DNA from: Nipponacmea schrenckii
Taxonomy: Eukaryota > Mollusca > Gastropoda > Lottiidae
Assembly (NCBI GenBank): GCA_030562195.1
Contig: CM060202.1
Span: 13,144,001-13,208,000 of the forward strand
Direction: 5' to 3'
Length of the DNA: 64,000 nucleotides
Shown: one piece after another, positions 32,857-43,828 of the stretch
Numbering within the stretch: the stretch's first letter is position 1
Layout of the letters: each line of letters opens with the position of its first letter
Program-made: the position numbers and the translations under genes
Notes under the pieces: generated by a model
Database searches by the model: none
Told to the model about the DNA's origin: nothing
Seen by the model: only the letters and a program-made list of their open reading frames with translations

Positions 32857-33114
32857 TCAATTATCATAGATATCATAGATATCAACTTTAGTCATACATA
32901 GCTTTTCTCCTTTTTTCATCGTTGAAAACGTCTGAATGACTTTGTCGAAATCAACATCTTTGACAAAATTCCTTTCTATATTTATCAAAGATAAATTTGA
33001 GAGCCTGTCTTCAGCCATTGTTGATCTCAGATAATTTTTTATTAGTTTCAATCTACTAAAGCTTCTCTCACTGGCAGCACTGGATACAGGGATTGTCAAA
33101 AATGCAGTATCCAT
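32857..33114 (-). pseudogene. hAT transposase, C-terminal dimerisation domain
   Basis: An 85-residue minus-strand frame containing VSSAASERSFSRLKLIKNYL and LSNLSLINIER, the hallmark hAT C-terminal dimerisation motif. It ends shortly before the transposon terminus, as expected. It is separated from the rest of the enzyme by a frame break near 33,140. Confidence 0.85.
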
Positions 33115-33165
33115 AGTATTTTGTATAATGAAGGGTAAAACATCTTTGACTTTTAGAAGATATAT

Positions 33166-33624
33166 TTACACCCCCTTCATCGGTACTTCTAAAACTATTT
33201 TAAAATGTCTATATTCATCTATTAGTTCGGCAGTATTGACATCTTTACTATAAAACTTTCCAAGTTCAATCAAGTTCGTTTCAGTGTTTTTATCTGAGAA
33301 ATATTTAGGATCTAAGGCAGAACATTTATTAGCAATTTCAGTAAAATCTGAGAATCGTTCATTCATCTGGAATGTCAAAGTATCTACGATAACATAATAG
33401 GTATCTCGAAGAAATCTGGTACGACCATCACCAGCGGCGTCATCCCTTGCTCGTTCACCTGGCATTAACTTTACTTTTCGGTTTCGGGACTCTTTATACA
33501 CCGGAGCGACTTCACACATTGATGCGATATCTCTTGCTTCAGTTTCAACATCATTGAAAACGTCGTCTGATCGTAATTCGACTAATTGCAATCGAGTGGA
33601 CTGAACAAGTGAAGATGCAGTCAT
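33166..33624 (-). pseudogene. hAT transposase, middle part
   Basis: A 152-residue minus-strand frame with SRNRKVKLMPGE, FLRDTYYVIVDTL and NKCSALDPKYF. The last block resembles the region before the catalytic Glu in ZMYM1-type hAT proteins. About 1 kb of non-coding DNA separates it from the upstream piece. Confidence 0.65.
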
Positions 33625-34663
33625 AATATCAATATCGGACTCTTGTAAATAACATGAGAGTATATTTGTGCATGCTCATATCTTATCCCAAACAACTAAT
33701 AATACAATAAATTCAAACTTAGTAATTGTTGCCAGAATACCATTACCATCAGAAAGTGCCTTCGGTGTTGTATTTCGTAATATTTACATTAGCTATTGTT
33801 TTTCTCCATTGGACTAATGTTAGTACGTGTGGCGTTTATGAGACAATAACTGCCATTGCCTCATCACCAAAACATTATGCGTAGTAATACACGGTAACCA
33901 ATGTAAATAAACATGGGCGTCGCGCTATTAACGTCGATCATTTTCACGCTTGAACTTAAAATTCCAATTTTAATGTTGAATTCTAATATGTAATAAAGTT
34001 TCCATTAGCCTAACCCAAAGCCAATCTAATACTCACAGTCTCATACAAGAATAATTGGCAAAATGCGGTAGAACTCAATCGAATTAGGCCTGAGTGCACT
34101 GGCCATAGCCGTAGACCCATTTGACCTAGTTACTCGCTTCAGTTAGAGCCTAAAAGTGCAGGTTTATGGATTGTTTAATATTAAGTTTCAAAATACTATA
34201 CTTTTGCTGAAAATTAACTGAATTGAGTGTAAACTGTGGTCACCTATCAACATATGGTGCGGGCCTTCATCTAGATTGGTCTTTATAGTTTCTTTCATTT
34301 TCTCAACTTTCCTACTTGTTTACATGCGGTCAGGTCTAGCCGAATCACCTCTCCGTTGCTCAATTGTATCCGCGTTCATTAAATTTCATGATTTTGTTGC
34401 TTTTCATCGTTAAAGACGGAATTCATACCAAAATGTTTTATACTTACTGATAAATGAATTGATTTATAAAGATTAAACATAAAATTGAGATAAACACTGT
34501 TTTTTCTTACATTTTGAGAGCTTTCCCCCGCGAACTATTTTCTGACGAAAAGAAAATGGCTATTCCATCAACAAGATCAACTCCAGCGACAAAGGCGGGT
34601 AATATGAAATTTTCACGCAAAGAGTAGAATTTGTCGTGGTGACAGGTTTTAAAAACGTAAATA
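33625..34663. other. Non-coding insertion or intron within the hAT relic
   Basis: No coding sequence continuing the transposase is seen. It contains CpG-bearing stretches and a possible plus-strand exon start at 34,557 (ATG, then about 15 codons before a GTAATA donor-like site), but this is weak. It may be inserted DNA. Confidence 0.35.
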
Positions 34664-34827
34664 TAAGCAATAAACGGTCACCCTATGGCGGTTATGGTCG
34701 TATATCAGGACAAAGGTTGGATGGAAAATTAATCATAAATGCGCTAACGCGCATTCATTCAATTTTCCATCCAACATTTGTCCTGATATACGACCATAAC
34801 CGCCATAGGGTGACCGTTTATTGCTTA
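34664..34827. repeat. 164-bp near-perfect palindrome
   Basis: Arms of about 67 bp differ at about one position (AGGACAAAGG against AGGACAAATG) and enclose a loop of about 30 bp that itself holds AATGCGC-TAAC-GCGCATT. The right arm abuts the hAT reading frame, which stops inside it. It is a foldback element or the product of hairpin-mediated repair. Confidence 0.9.
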
Positions 34828-35219
34828 AATACACCACTAGCAATTTGTTCAAGAGCTTTCACGAGAGCTGGAATGCAGCTTATCACAGCTTTCACTGAGT
34901 CTTTGTGGCTATGCCAACGTGTGTCACAGTGCCTTTTCAATTTCAAAGTTGCTATATCCAGTAGCTTAATTTCGGAATCTAACAGTTTCAGTCTTGGAAG
35001 AGAACTTGTCATAAAACTGTAGATATTTTCTAGAGTGCCAAAGAAAAGATTAGCTTGTACACAAGACGAAGATGCCGAGTCACCTATACATAGTAATAGT
35101 TGGTGATACAAATATGCGAATGTTAGTTTTAAGGTATGGCACATCTTAAACGAGAAGTTTAAATTTCTCCTCGCTGGACAATTCTGATTTCTTGTTGAGA
35201 AGATTTTCACTTTTTTCAC
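34818..35219 (-). pseudogene. hAT transposase, N-proximal catalytic part
   Basis: A minus-strand frame with IGDSASSSCVQANLFFGTLE and KRHCDTRWHSHKDSVKAV, the conserved core of ZMYM1/repressor-type hAT transposases. It runs into the palindrome and stops after FKQ. Upstream, another frame starting MASEKSENLLNKK (about 35,224 leftward) may be part of the original leader or an unrelated fragment. Confidence 0.75.
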
Positions 35220-35630
35220 TTGCCATTTTGTCTAGCAGTAGCACGAGTGTGATGTTACAGGCACGCAGTAGAGGGACATAACTCTTGCAAGTTATAACCA
35301 ATTTTATTAAGTGTATTAGGTCTACGGTTCTGATCGTTTGTAGCCTACTTGGTATTTATTTTATTCCAGATTATACCATAAAACTAGTTTCGATTTTCCA
35401 AACAGGTTTAAATTATAAATAAAAAGAAAATCGATGCGGGACAACAGATTAAAATATTTCGTTTCATATGAAACAAATGGCTGTTCCGGATTTTATCATA
35501 AACCTTTAGTTTCGTTTTACAAGTCTTTTTTGTACAGTTGGGCACGATGCGGCAAGTTGGATTAAGACATACTTAATCTTGGGGTGAAATTTCAATGGAA
35601 TATTCCTATGCCTTGTCGGATTTTTTTACA
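35220..35630. other. Non-coding DNA
   Basis: No gene or repeat recognised upstream of the hAT relic. Confidence 0.4.
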
Positions 35631-35770
35631 GGGTCTTCGTTTTTTACCTCGTGGGGTCTTCTATTTTTAGGTCTTCGTTTTTTACCTTGTGGGGTCTTCC
35701 CTTTTTAGGTCTTCGTTTTTTACCTCGTGGGGTCTTCCTTTTTTAGGTCTTAGGTCTTTGGGTCTTCGTT
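35631..35770. repeat. 38-bp minisatellite
   Basis: The unit with GTCTTCGTTTTTTACC and GTGGGGTCTTC starts at 35,632, 35,670 and 35,708, with a degenerate fourth copy to about 35,770. Confidence 0.8.
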
Positions 35771-36792
35771 TTGTACACACCCGGAAAATTCGATTGTAAT
35801 ATTAACTTAAAACCACTAAAGTCTATATTTTTGGATTGTTCTTATTGAGTATCATTATGGATTGCAGGCAAGATAAAATACATCCACTGGCAACTTCTGT
35901 CAAAATCTGTAAAGAATTCTGCCTTCTAGATGATCGTAAACATATATTAACTTTAAAAGTATGAAGATGCGGTAAAAACAATATTCAATCAGAAAGTTGT
36001 CAATGTATTGCTATCGCGGGAGTCTTTGTTTACTTCCGATAGTCTTGATTGTCAAGGCTCTCAATAATTGTGATTAAAGTTATCCAGTCTAGATATAAAA
36101 ATAAAATGTTGATGCCACTTGAATTAAGTGTCTTATTTGGGTTATTAGAAACGTCACAATAGGGTTCATCCTTGGGTGATAACAAATACTCTAACCAAAG
36201 TTTATCAAAATCCTAAAAGAATTGTGCCTTGTAGAGTGTTTACGAGCCAATTATCGAATACATTTTAAAGAACAGGGCAACAATTAATATTAAATATATT
36301 TCGATATTTTTTATTTTCAAAGGGGCTCATCCTCGGGTGATATTAAACAATTTCAGCAAGCTTCGTCAAAATTTGTAAAGAATTGTGCAATTATTATAGG
36401 ATGTATTCATTAACGTGGAAATGGCAAACACGAGGTATATCGCGTTCGGGCGTACAACTGGGAAATTCAACATGGTTGCGATAGTGAAAATATTTGTGTT
36501 TTGCTTATTATGATGGTGTTTATCGTATTTTGGTTCCAGTATGAATTAATATTTTTCCAATAAACTGAAATTATTGGCATAGACCTTTCATTATTAATTT
36601 ACCTTATATAGAGGTTGAAGAATCATTAAAATAAATACTAAAGACTTTCAGAGACAATGAAAGCGAAAGTAGGGTTACATTTGACTAAGTTAGCATTCTG
36701 ATGTTTTTGTATTAAAACGTCGACTTTTCCTAATTTGGCAGCCGCCTTGTTTGTTTGAGATGTTGAGATATAAAGATAATTTAGCTACCCGA
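35771..36792. other. Non-coding DNA with dispersed repeats
   Basis: Contains inverted copies of the GATGAACC repeat (about 36,160-36,240 and 36,318-36,380), including TTGTAGAGTGTTTACGAG, which also occurs inverted upstream of both fucosyltransferase genes. No gene is recognised. Confidence 0.45.
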
Positions 36793-36999
36793 TGTTATAT
36801 CGTTTATGCTTGTTATAAAAGAGTATTAAATACTATATAATCATATTGAGTTTATTTGGCACAAGCACATGTCTTACATCAACATTATCCAGGGGAGATA
36901 ACTCTCAGACAGGAAGTTAAGCCCACAGGCAATAGATTATTTACTACTGTACTAGTGAGCCCAAAGGCATTCGTAATATGTACTTTGGGTCATACTACA
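36793..36999 (-). repeat. 3' LTR of the gypsy element
   Basis: 207 bp, nearly identical to 41,492-41,689. It carries a 9-bp longer stretch around ATAGATTATTTACTACTG and has the TG...CA ends. Confidence 0.9.
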
Positions 37000-37013
37000 T
37001 CTCCCGTATTTTT
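37000..37013 (-). promoter_or_regulatory. Polypurine tract of the gypsy element
   Basis: On the minus strand AAAATACGGGAGA lies directly before the 3' LTR, as expected for the plus-strand DNA primer. Confidence 0.6.
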
Positions 37014-37021
37014 AAGTTTGA

Positions 37022-37920
37022 TAAGAAGATAAACACTTTCTGTTTCAGATTTAGAGGGGGTTTATTCGATATTTAACCATGCTTGAATATACCATTAGAG
37101 ACCATCGACCGCAAGCGGAAAGTCGTTTATCGGAATTGTAATTGTGATGATTTTGTTCCCGGACTCTTTTTTTATGGATAATTTAGACATGGGTTAGTTT
37201 TATGACGTTAAGTGCAGTATGACCATAGAGGTATTTATTATTGTACCACAAATAGCAAAAAGTTTTCTGATTGGTCGAAATACATGGGGTTTAATAGCAA
37301 TTTGACATCATGTCTTTGCAATTTCAGCGAACTAGTTACAAATCTTGTTAATGTTAATGATAAAAAGGATGTCTTCTTTTTCATTCGATAGCGCACGTGC
37401 AGTTTGTTGTTATGTGCGTCATACTGCACCTAACGTCATAAAAACCGAATAGCCCATGTCTAAATTATCCATAAAAAAAGAGTCCGGGACCAAAATCGTC
37501 ACAATTTGTGTTACAATTCCGATAAACGACTTTCTGTTTTAGATTTAGAGGGGGTTTATTCGATATTTAACCATGCTTGAATATACCATTAGAGACCCTC
37601 GACCGCAAGCGGTCTCGGGATCTAATGATTCAAGCATGGTTAAATATCGAATAAACCCCCTCTAAATCTAAAACAGAAAGTGTTTATCTTCTAATTACCT
37701 CTATGAGTATGACGCACATGACAACAAACTGCACGTGCGCTATCGAATGAAAAACAAGACATCCTTTTTAGCATTAACATTAACAAGATTTGTAACTAGT
37801 TCGCTGAAATTAATACGCCAAATTGCAAAGGCATGATGTCAAATTGGTCCAAATACATGGGGTTTAATAGCAATCAGAACTCAGAATTTTTGTTATTTGT
37901 GGTACAATAAACTTTAATAA
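37022..37920. repeat. Nested inverted-repeat elements in the gypsy 3' region
   Basis: At least two foldback elements are interleaved. Outer arms carry AGATTTAGAGGGGGTTTATT at about 37,050 and 37,547 and its inverse at about 37,655. An inner pair holds GTCGTTTATCGGAATTGTAA (about 37,122) and its inverse near 37,510. A third pair is 37,206-37,440 against 37,705-37,915, sharing CTGCACGTGCGCTATCGAAT. Together they could form a very large hairpin. There is no coding potential. Confidence 0.8.
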
Positions 37921-37991
37921 CTTGAAAGTTGATCAAACTTGCATGTAAAAATAATAATGGTTAAAGTCCTAGAAATTCAATAAATGCACTA

Positions 37992-38794
37992 TTAAAATTG
38001 TTCAATGAATCTTTTTGGTTTGGTGATAATCCTTTCTGATTTACGAGGAACTTTTTGAATGTCTGGTTTAGGTATGACTAATTTGTTGGGTTTGATGGTT
38101 TCATCCTCATCGGGGGTTGACTTGAGAATCTTGCGAGTCATCTTCCGATTACGACGAACTTCTAGGTTGTTTTCTGTTTTGATGAGATAGGATCTTGGGC
38201 TATCATGACATTTTATGACAGATCCAGTTGTACGAAGATCTGGAATCCATACTTCATCGCCTGGAGAAAGATCCTCAGCTTCCGTAGCTCTGTGACGTCG
38301 ATCGAAGTTGATTTTCATCTTATTACGATATTCCCTCTCCCTTCTTCTGACAAGATCTTGGTCAGGGGTTGATGGGATCAATTCATCCGGATGACATGGG
38401 ATTCTTGATTTAAGTTTCCGACCCATGCTAAGTTGTGCCGGTGAGAATCCATTTTGAAGAGGTGTGTTTCGTCACATTTCTTCAGAATCATCTTAACGGT
38501 TTGAACGGCACGTTCAACTTCTCCGTTGGATTGTGGGTAGTGTGGCGATGATGTGATATGCTGAAATGACCAATCTTCAGCGAATAACTTAAATTCGGCA
38601 GACGAGAATTGTGGACCGTTATCTGAAAACAGGACATCTGGAATACCATGTCTGCTGTAGATCTTTTTCAGTAGATTGATTGTTGTCAGTGAATTAACAC
38701 TCTTAGGTAAAATGCAAATTTCAACATCTCTGGAGTAATAGTCTACGGCTAAAAGATATTGTCGATCCTTGTATTGAAAAAAACTCTTGACCAA
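37992..38794 (-). pseudogene. Gypsy integrase, core and C-terminus
   Basis: Two overlapping minus-strand frames. 38,794-38,378 has LAVDYYSRDVEI (first Asp), LFSDNGPQFSS (second Asp) and PQSNGEVERAV (catalytic Glu). 38,426-37,992 holds the C-terminal part with PGDEVWIPDLRT. A frameshift near 38,400 separates them. It would insert the DNA copy into the genome. Confidence 0.85.
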
Positions 38795-39579
38795 GGTCTG
38801 CTGGGAAATTCAGTTCCTTTCATTGGTTCCACATGATGACGTCGATACTTAGAACAAGTTGAGCAGTTGCGAACTAGCTTTTCAATGTCTCTTGTAATAC
38901 CTGGCCACCATACTGAAGATGCAGCATTACGACAGGTTTTTGTAATTCCTTGATGACCATCATGTAGATAGAGTAAGATATCTTGTCGAATCTTGACTGG
39001 AATAACAAGTTGTTGACCTCTCAGGAGCAAGTCGTTGTGGATAGATAAGTTACCACGTTCTTTCGAATAAGGTCTCAAGCTTTTATGTAGTTTGTTGATT
39101 TCTGGCCATCCAGATAAAGTATATTGGTAGACGAGATTTAGGCTGTCATCTCTCCTAATTTCAGATCTAATTTCATCAAGTCTCCTATCAGATGCCGGCA
39201 AGTTGACCATAACAGCGTTGACGTAGCAGTCCGACTCTCGTTCTAAATCATCAGGCACTGAAGATTTGGTTTCCGCTGGAACTCGAGATATAATATCGGC
39301 TGTATACAAGTTTTTGCCTGGAACATGTTTGATGGAGAAATCGAATAGCATAAGTCGCATTCTGAAACGTTGTAGGCGAATTGGTTGTTCATCTATGAGT
39401 TTAGTTGAAAATAAAGGCACCAAAGGTTTGTGATCCGTTTCTACATGGAATCGTAGACCAATGAGAAGATTAGACCAATGTTCAAGAGCCCAGGTCATGG
39501 TTAAGGCTTCTTTTTCATGTCCAGAACCATGCTGTGCTTTTCTTGAGGAGATCTCTGAGTGGAACAGTGCGTTCTGCAA
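38749..39579 (-). pseudogene. Gypsy RNase H and integrase zinc domain
   Basis: Minus-strand frame of 276 residues. HEKEALTMTWALEHW and VETDHKPLVPLF mark RNase H; HVPGKNLYTADIISR is its end. SVWWPGITRDIEKLVRNCSTC is the integrase HHCC zinc-binding region. It overlaps the RT frame upstream and the integrase core frame downstream. Confidence 0.85.
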
Positions 39580-40518
39580 GGTGGGGGTAAAATTTAGTCT
39601 GTTGATTGACCATTCTCAAAAATCGTCGTAATTCTGATATGTTGGTAGGTGCAGGCATGTCCACGATTGCTGCGACTTTAGATGGGTCTTTATGAATACC
39701 AGTACCATCTATGACTTGACCTAGATATTTAAGACGATTGCAGGAGAATTTGCATTTCTCTAGATTAAGTGTCAAGCCAAGTGTGACAAGTCTGTTGAGG
39801 ACATCCTTCAATCTCTGGTTATGTTCTGCCCTATCTCTGCCGATTATAAGAATATCATCCATGTGACAAAGGTAAGTCTCCAAGTTCTTGATCCATGCGT
39901 TTTTGGAAATATTCAGGAGCACTTGATATACCGTAAGGGAGTCTCTTGCAACGGAATCTACCAAATGGAGTGATGAAGGTAGTAAGGTAAGTACTTTCTT
40001 TGTGTAAGGAAATCTGTTGAAAACCAGAATTTGCATCCAATTTCGAAAATATAGCTCCATTGGCAATTCGTCCAAGTATGTCTTCAACTTTTGGCATCGG
40101 ATAGACTTCACGTTTCACCGCCTGGTTCAATCTGGTAAAATCTATACAAAGTCTAACATTACCATTGGGTTTGACAACAGTAACCATACCAGAACACCAA
40201 TCAGAAGGCTCTTCATCAGCTGGTTCAATGACGCCTTAGCATTCTCTGCAACTCTGTTTTCACCTTGTCTAGTAAGGGAAGTGCAACTCTTCTCGGGGTG
40301 TTGAGACAAAAGGGCTTGGTGTTTTCAGTTAGGTTGTTGTTGTATTCACCTGGGATGTTACCAAGACCTTTAAAAAGTTGAGGACATTCTTCTACTACCT
40401 CTTCTTTAAGTACTGGAACATGAGAAACTTTTGTTTCTATATACAGCAAAATGTCCATATTTATGACATTTCTCGCATGTGTGTCGGGCGGCTGGACAAT
40501 TACGTCTACCAACAGCAT
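39515..40518 (-). pseudogene. Gypsy reverse transcriptase
   Basis: Three minus-strand frames. 40,518-40,225 has the pre-RT region with CPQLFKGLGNIPGEY. 40,187-39,855 has VVKPNGNVRLCIDF, FSKLDANSGFQQI (motif A) and FITPFGRFRCKRLPYGI. 40,111-39,515 has CHMDDILIIG (motif C) and LEKCKFSCNRLKYLG. All core motifs are present but the frames are broken. Confidence 0.85.
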
Positions 40519-41347
40519 GAAAGGTGTTGCAATATGAACAGCTGCCTGTTGATGTGGTTTTTGGTATTGCAGATGGCTTCGATCCGTTTTTCTTTAGAAG
40601 ACGGTCGTATCTTCTTATAGTTTTGGCTCGGTCCGTGTTCTGTCTGTGGTGTGGTTTGGACTTCGATGAAAGTTTGTTCGACCAGAATTTCTGTGTGAGG
40701 GATTGTAGCTGACAGCTTCTATTGTAGATGTCTTCGATTCTTTGAGTTTACGATGCGTAGCTTCCCTGATTTGTAGAATTTCTATGGGTTTGTCTAAGGA
40801 GATGGATCCACCTTTATCATAAAGTTTTAGTTTTGTTGAATCATCCTTGCATGTAAATACCAATTTGTCTCGAACAGCTTGTTCATAAAATTCAGCAGGA
40901 AATTTACATTCTTTGGCATGTTCTTGAACTGTGTTGATCCATGCATCAATCTCTTGGCCTGGCTCTCGCTTTAAATGTAACCAAGATACTTCTCTCAACA
41001 TCAGTTGTGTATCTCTCTTGCAAAATTGACTGTCAAACTTGGACAAAATAACAGACATTTTAGTCTTCCGCTGGAAGATCTCTTCCCTGTCGATTGGGAT
41101 CAGGCCTCTCCGGTAAATAGGTAAAATTGGTATAGATTTCTAAAGCAGCCTCACCAATATGGTTTAATAATAAGCCAATTTTCACGGTGTCTGACTTGTT
41201 TGAAGCTCCTGCAGCCTGCAGAAAAATTTCAAAATTCCGCTTCCACTTGGACCAAGTTAGAGCAGGGTTTTTACTGTGAGTCATTAAAGAACCCGGTCGT
41301 TTGACATAATATGTTAAAGTCCTTCCATTATTGAGTTCGATCTTCAC
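40440..41347 (-). pseudogene. Gypsy gag with zinc knuckles
   Basis: Minus-strand frames 41,347-41,060 and 41,058-40,615 form gag (LTWSKWKRNFEIF, LKREPGQEIDAWINTVQ). In another frame to about 40,440 two zinc knuckles follow: CSYCNTFHAVGRRNC and CEKCHKYGHFAVY, the last Cys of the second replaced by Tyr. The pre-RT region starts directly after this, so no protease (DTG/DSG region) is visible; it was probably deleted. Confidence 0.75.
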
Positions 41348-41473
41348 GGCCCAGGCTTGAGTTTTCCAGAAAATTCTTGATGAACTGATTTGTTGACAGT
41401 TTTTTAAGGGTGAATCTGGTACAGATTATCCTTGAATTTCTTGTGAAAATCTATCTGGCTGTAGACTGGGTAA

Positions 41474-41491
41474 GACACTATTCTGACACCA
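41474..41491 (-). promoter_or_regulatory. Primer binding site of the gypsy element
   Basis: On the minus strand TGGTGTCAGAATAGTGTC starts directly after the 5' LTR. TGG pairs with a tRNA CCA end and the rest resembles the common gypsy TGGTGTCAGAAG primer site. The tRNA is not identified. Confidence 0.65.
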
Positions 41492-41689
41492 TGTTATATC
41501 CTTTATGCTTGTTATAAAAGAGTATTAAATACTATATAATCATATTGAGTTTATTTGGCACAAGCACATGTCTTACATCAACATTATCCAGGGGAGATAA
41601 CTCTCAGACAGGAAGTTAAGCCCACAGGCAACAGTACTGTACTAGTGAGCCCAAAGGCATTCGTAATATGTACTTTGGGACATACTACA
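41492..41689 (-). repeat. 5' LTR of the gypsy element
   Basis: 198 bp, TG...CA ends, matching 36,793-36,999. Confidence 0.9.
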
Positions 41690-43574
41690 CCGGAGTTCAT
41701 CAACTATTCCGAGCAAACTATTGAAGAAACGAATGATAATTACCACATCGGAAGTAGTATTTTCCATATTTTCCAGGGGTAACGAATATAGCATGAACAA
41801 CAACAACAACAGCAATGATAGGCCTAATAATAATTTGATATTGATAATTGTTACATATGTCTGTAGCCTATTATAGATTGACGCCATTTAAATCTTATCA
41901 TATGATTTGTTATTACCACTGTACTTAAAGAAATTACCAAAAATATATGACTTTGTCACAAAGCTATGTTATCTTATAAAGAAGTTAATTTCACATCATG
42001 ACTTGTACTCCACATAATGTTGACGTTCAAAAGTTATTTAATATACTTTACATATTAATACATTTTGAACTTTAAATAAAAAAATAAAACATTCTAAAAT
42101 AGTTCTAAATAACCATTTGGGATCTTACAATACGTTTACTTCAGAGGGCTTAAATACAAGTATTAAGAATTGTTCTCTCGATGTCTTTATTTTCCATATA
42201 TTTTCATTATACAACTTAATATTAAGGATTTACTTTATTAAGGTAATTAGTTTCGTGTATCATTCTTTAATATTGTAATATAGTATTGTAAAATAGCATA
42301 GTAGTTTAAATTAGCATTAGTAATAAAATACTATCATTACATTAAACAGGACTTTAGTTTTCTTTGAAACCTCCGAATCTGTCGTCTTTTGCCTTCTCGA
42401 CGATTGTCACGTAACAATAATTTTAAAAAGGCTATAAACCAATATATTTCCATTATTTCAATGCGAGCTCCCATACAGGCTGGTTGAAAAGTCAGATTTG
42501 TTTAATTCATTGCATAAGAACTGATTCCGAGTTTTCGGTTTTCAGATAGAGCAATATCGATAACTCGGACTTCTCGAGATCCTAAGAATATCGAATCCTA
42601 AGAATTCAGAAGACAATCCTAGGAATCCAAAAAGTCCGAGTTTTCGATCTCCCGCTTACCGCTACTAAAGTAGACATGGTTAGCATATAAATATTAACAT
42701 ATACACTGTAGCTTCTTATAGACTTGATTTGTAATAAACATAGGCCTATATTCAGGGAATGCGTTATATTGTTTGGATTTTTATGAAGACACGAAACATC
42801 ATGCCTTGTTCAAGGAATGGTTGTCTCAAGGGCAAGTTCTCTCTGTAGTTTATGGGATGCTGTGTCTTAGCATGAACATACAATTTTAGTTCTCAAGAAA
42901 GTCAATATGAGTATATTATATTCATCAATGAACTTACCTGGTCTTATAAAGTAACAAAATCCCTTTAAATCTGGAAAACTCACCAAACTCATTTTTGATA
43001 AACGCTTAATCAATTTAATAAGTGTTTTTTTTTATGTTATTTATGGCAGCAGGTATATTATTTTACGGACGAAAAGAGCTCTTATTGGCCCCAATAAATC
43101 ATAAACCAAGCCGTTTTATCATGTCGTATCGCGATACATCGATTCAAAATATATCGTGCCTTCAAATTTACAATATGCAATGAAAAGTCTTGAATGAAAC
43201 ATTTTTTCGAGTGTTCTGCTTTGAGAGCGGACGGTTATTGGTTATTTTTTTGCATTTACATTTGCACAACACATACCGTGGTGGTCTTGGATTTTCTTAT
43301 ATTTATATTTTCTATTTTATACATTGCCCACGAAAAGTCGAGAAATCGAGGAAAAGGCGAGAAAGGCGAGGAGGAGAGTAAATCGAGGATACATGGCAGC
43401 AGCCGCATTCCATAGTCTACTGGCAACACTGAATAAGATTAGCTTGACAAGTAACCCGTATCACAGAGTTTTATACATTAGAAATAAATATTGCTCAAAG
43501 TTCAAGCCTACAAATAAAAAGACATGGTCTATTACACAACAAAATACTACATTTTTGGAAAAAGCTCTTGGTTC
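41690..43574. other. AT-rich DNA without recognised gene
   Basis: No supported coding region. A small inverted pair, ACTCGGACTT and AAGTCCGAGT, lies near 42,576 and 42,632. The frames at 43,190-43,647 look non-coding. Confidence 0.45.
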
Positions 43575-43775
43575 ACTGTCATTTAGGCACACATTTTTTA
43601 AGCACACCTCATTTAGACACACGGTCAGACAAGCACATGTCATTTAGGCCGAGTCGAGTGTTATTTAGGCACAGCTTTTTAGGCACACTTTAATTAAGTC
43701 ACATACTCAATAAGGCACACTCTTTTAAGGTACACTAAAATTCGGCACACAGTCATTTAGGCAAACCTTCGAGCA
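43575..43775. repeat. Irregular TTTAGGCACAC minisatellite
   Basis: The motif (CATTTAGGCACAC and variants) recurs about ten times at irregular spacing of roughly 15-25 bp, just before array B. Confidence 0.7.
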
Positions 43776-43828
43776 CATTACAATGCAATCAAATAATAGT
43801 TCTTTCAATTCAAGCAGAAACAAAAAAA

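Larger units (their letters stand above)
32715..35220 (-). mobile_element. hAT transposon relic (ZMYM1-like transposase)
   Basis: Minus-strand relic. Its 3' end is marked by CAGTGGCGGAGCCAGG at 32,715-32,730 followed by a G-run, a typical hAT terminal sequence starting CAG. Three transposase pieces lie upstream in the right order. The matching 5' terminus was not found, so the element is truncated or its end is lost. The 8-bp flank next to the end is CTTTAACC. Confidence 0.75.
36793..41689 (-). mobile_element. Ty3/gypsy LTR retrotransposon
   Basis: Minus-strand element bounded by two LTRs of 207 and 198 bp that begin TGTAGTATG and end ATATAACA. Gag, reverse transcriptase, RNase H and integrase follow in Ty3/gypsy order. 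Multiple frameshifts and a missing protease make it defective. The flanks CCCGA and CCGGA differ, so no exact target duplication is seen. Confidence 0.9.

Noticed and set aside
34557..34602. Possible first coding exon starting ATGGCTATTCCATC
   Set aside because: Only about 15 codons with a donor-like GT; no downstream exon or promoter evidence.
43190..43647. Overlapping plus-strand frames with a basic stretch (EEKARKARRRVNR)
   Set aside because: Several frames are open at once, the composition is low complexity, and the end runs into the TTTAGGCACAC minisatellite.
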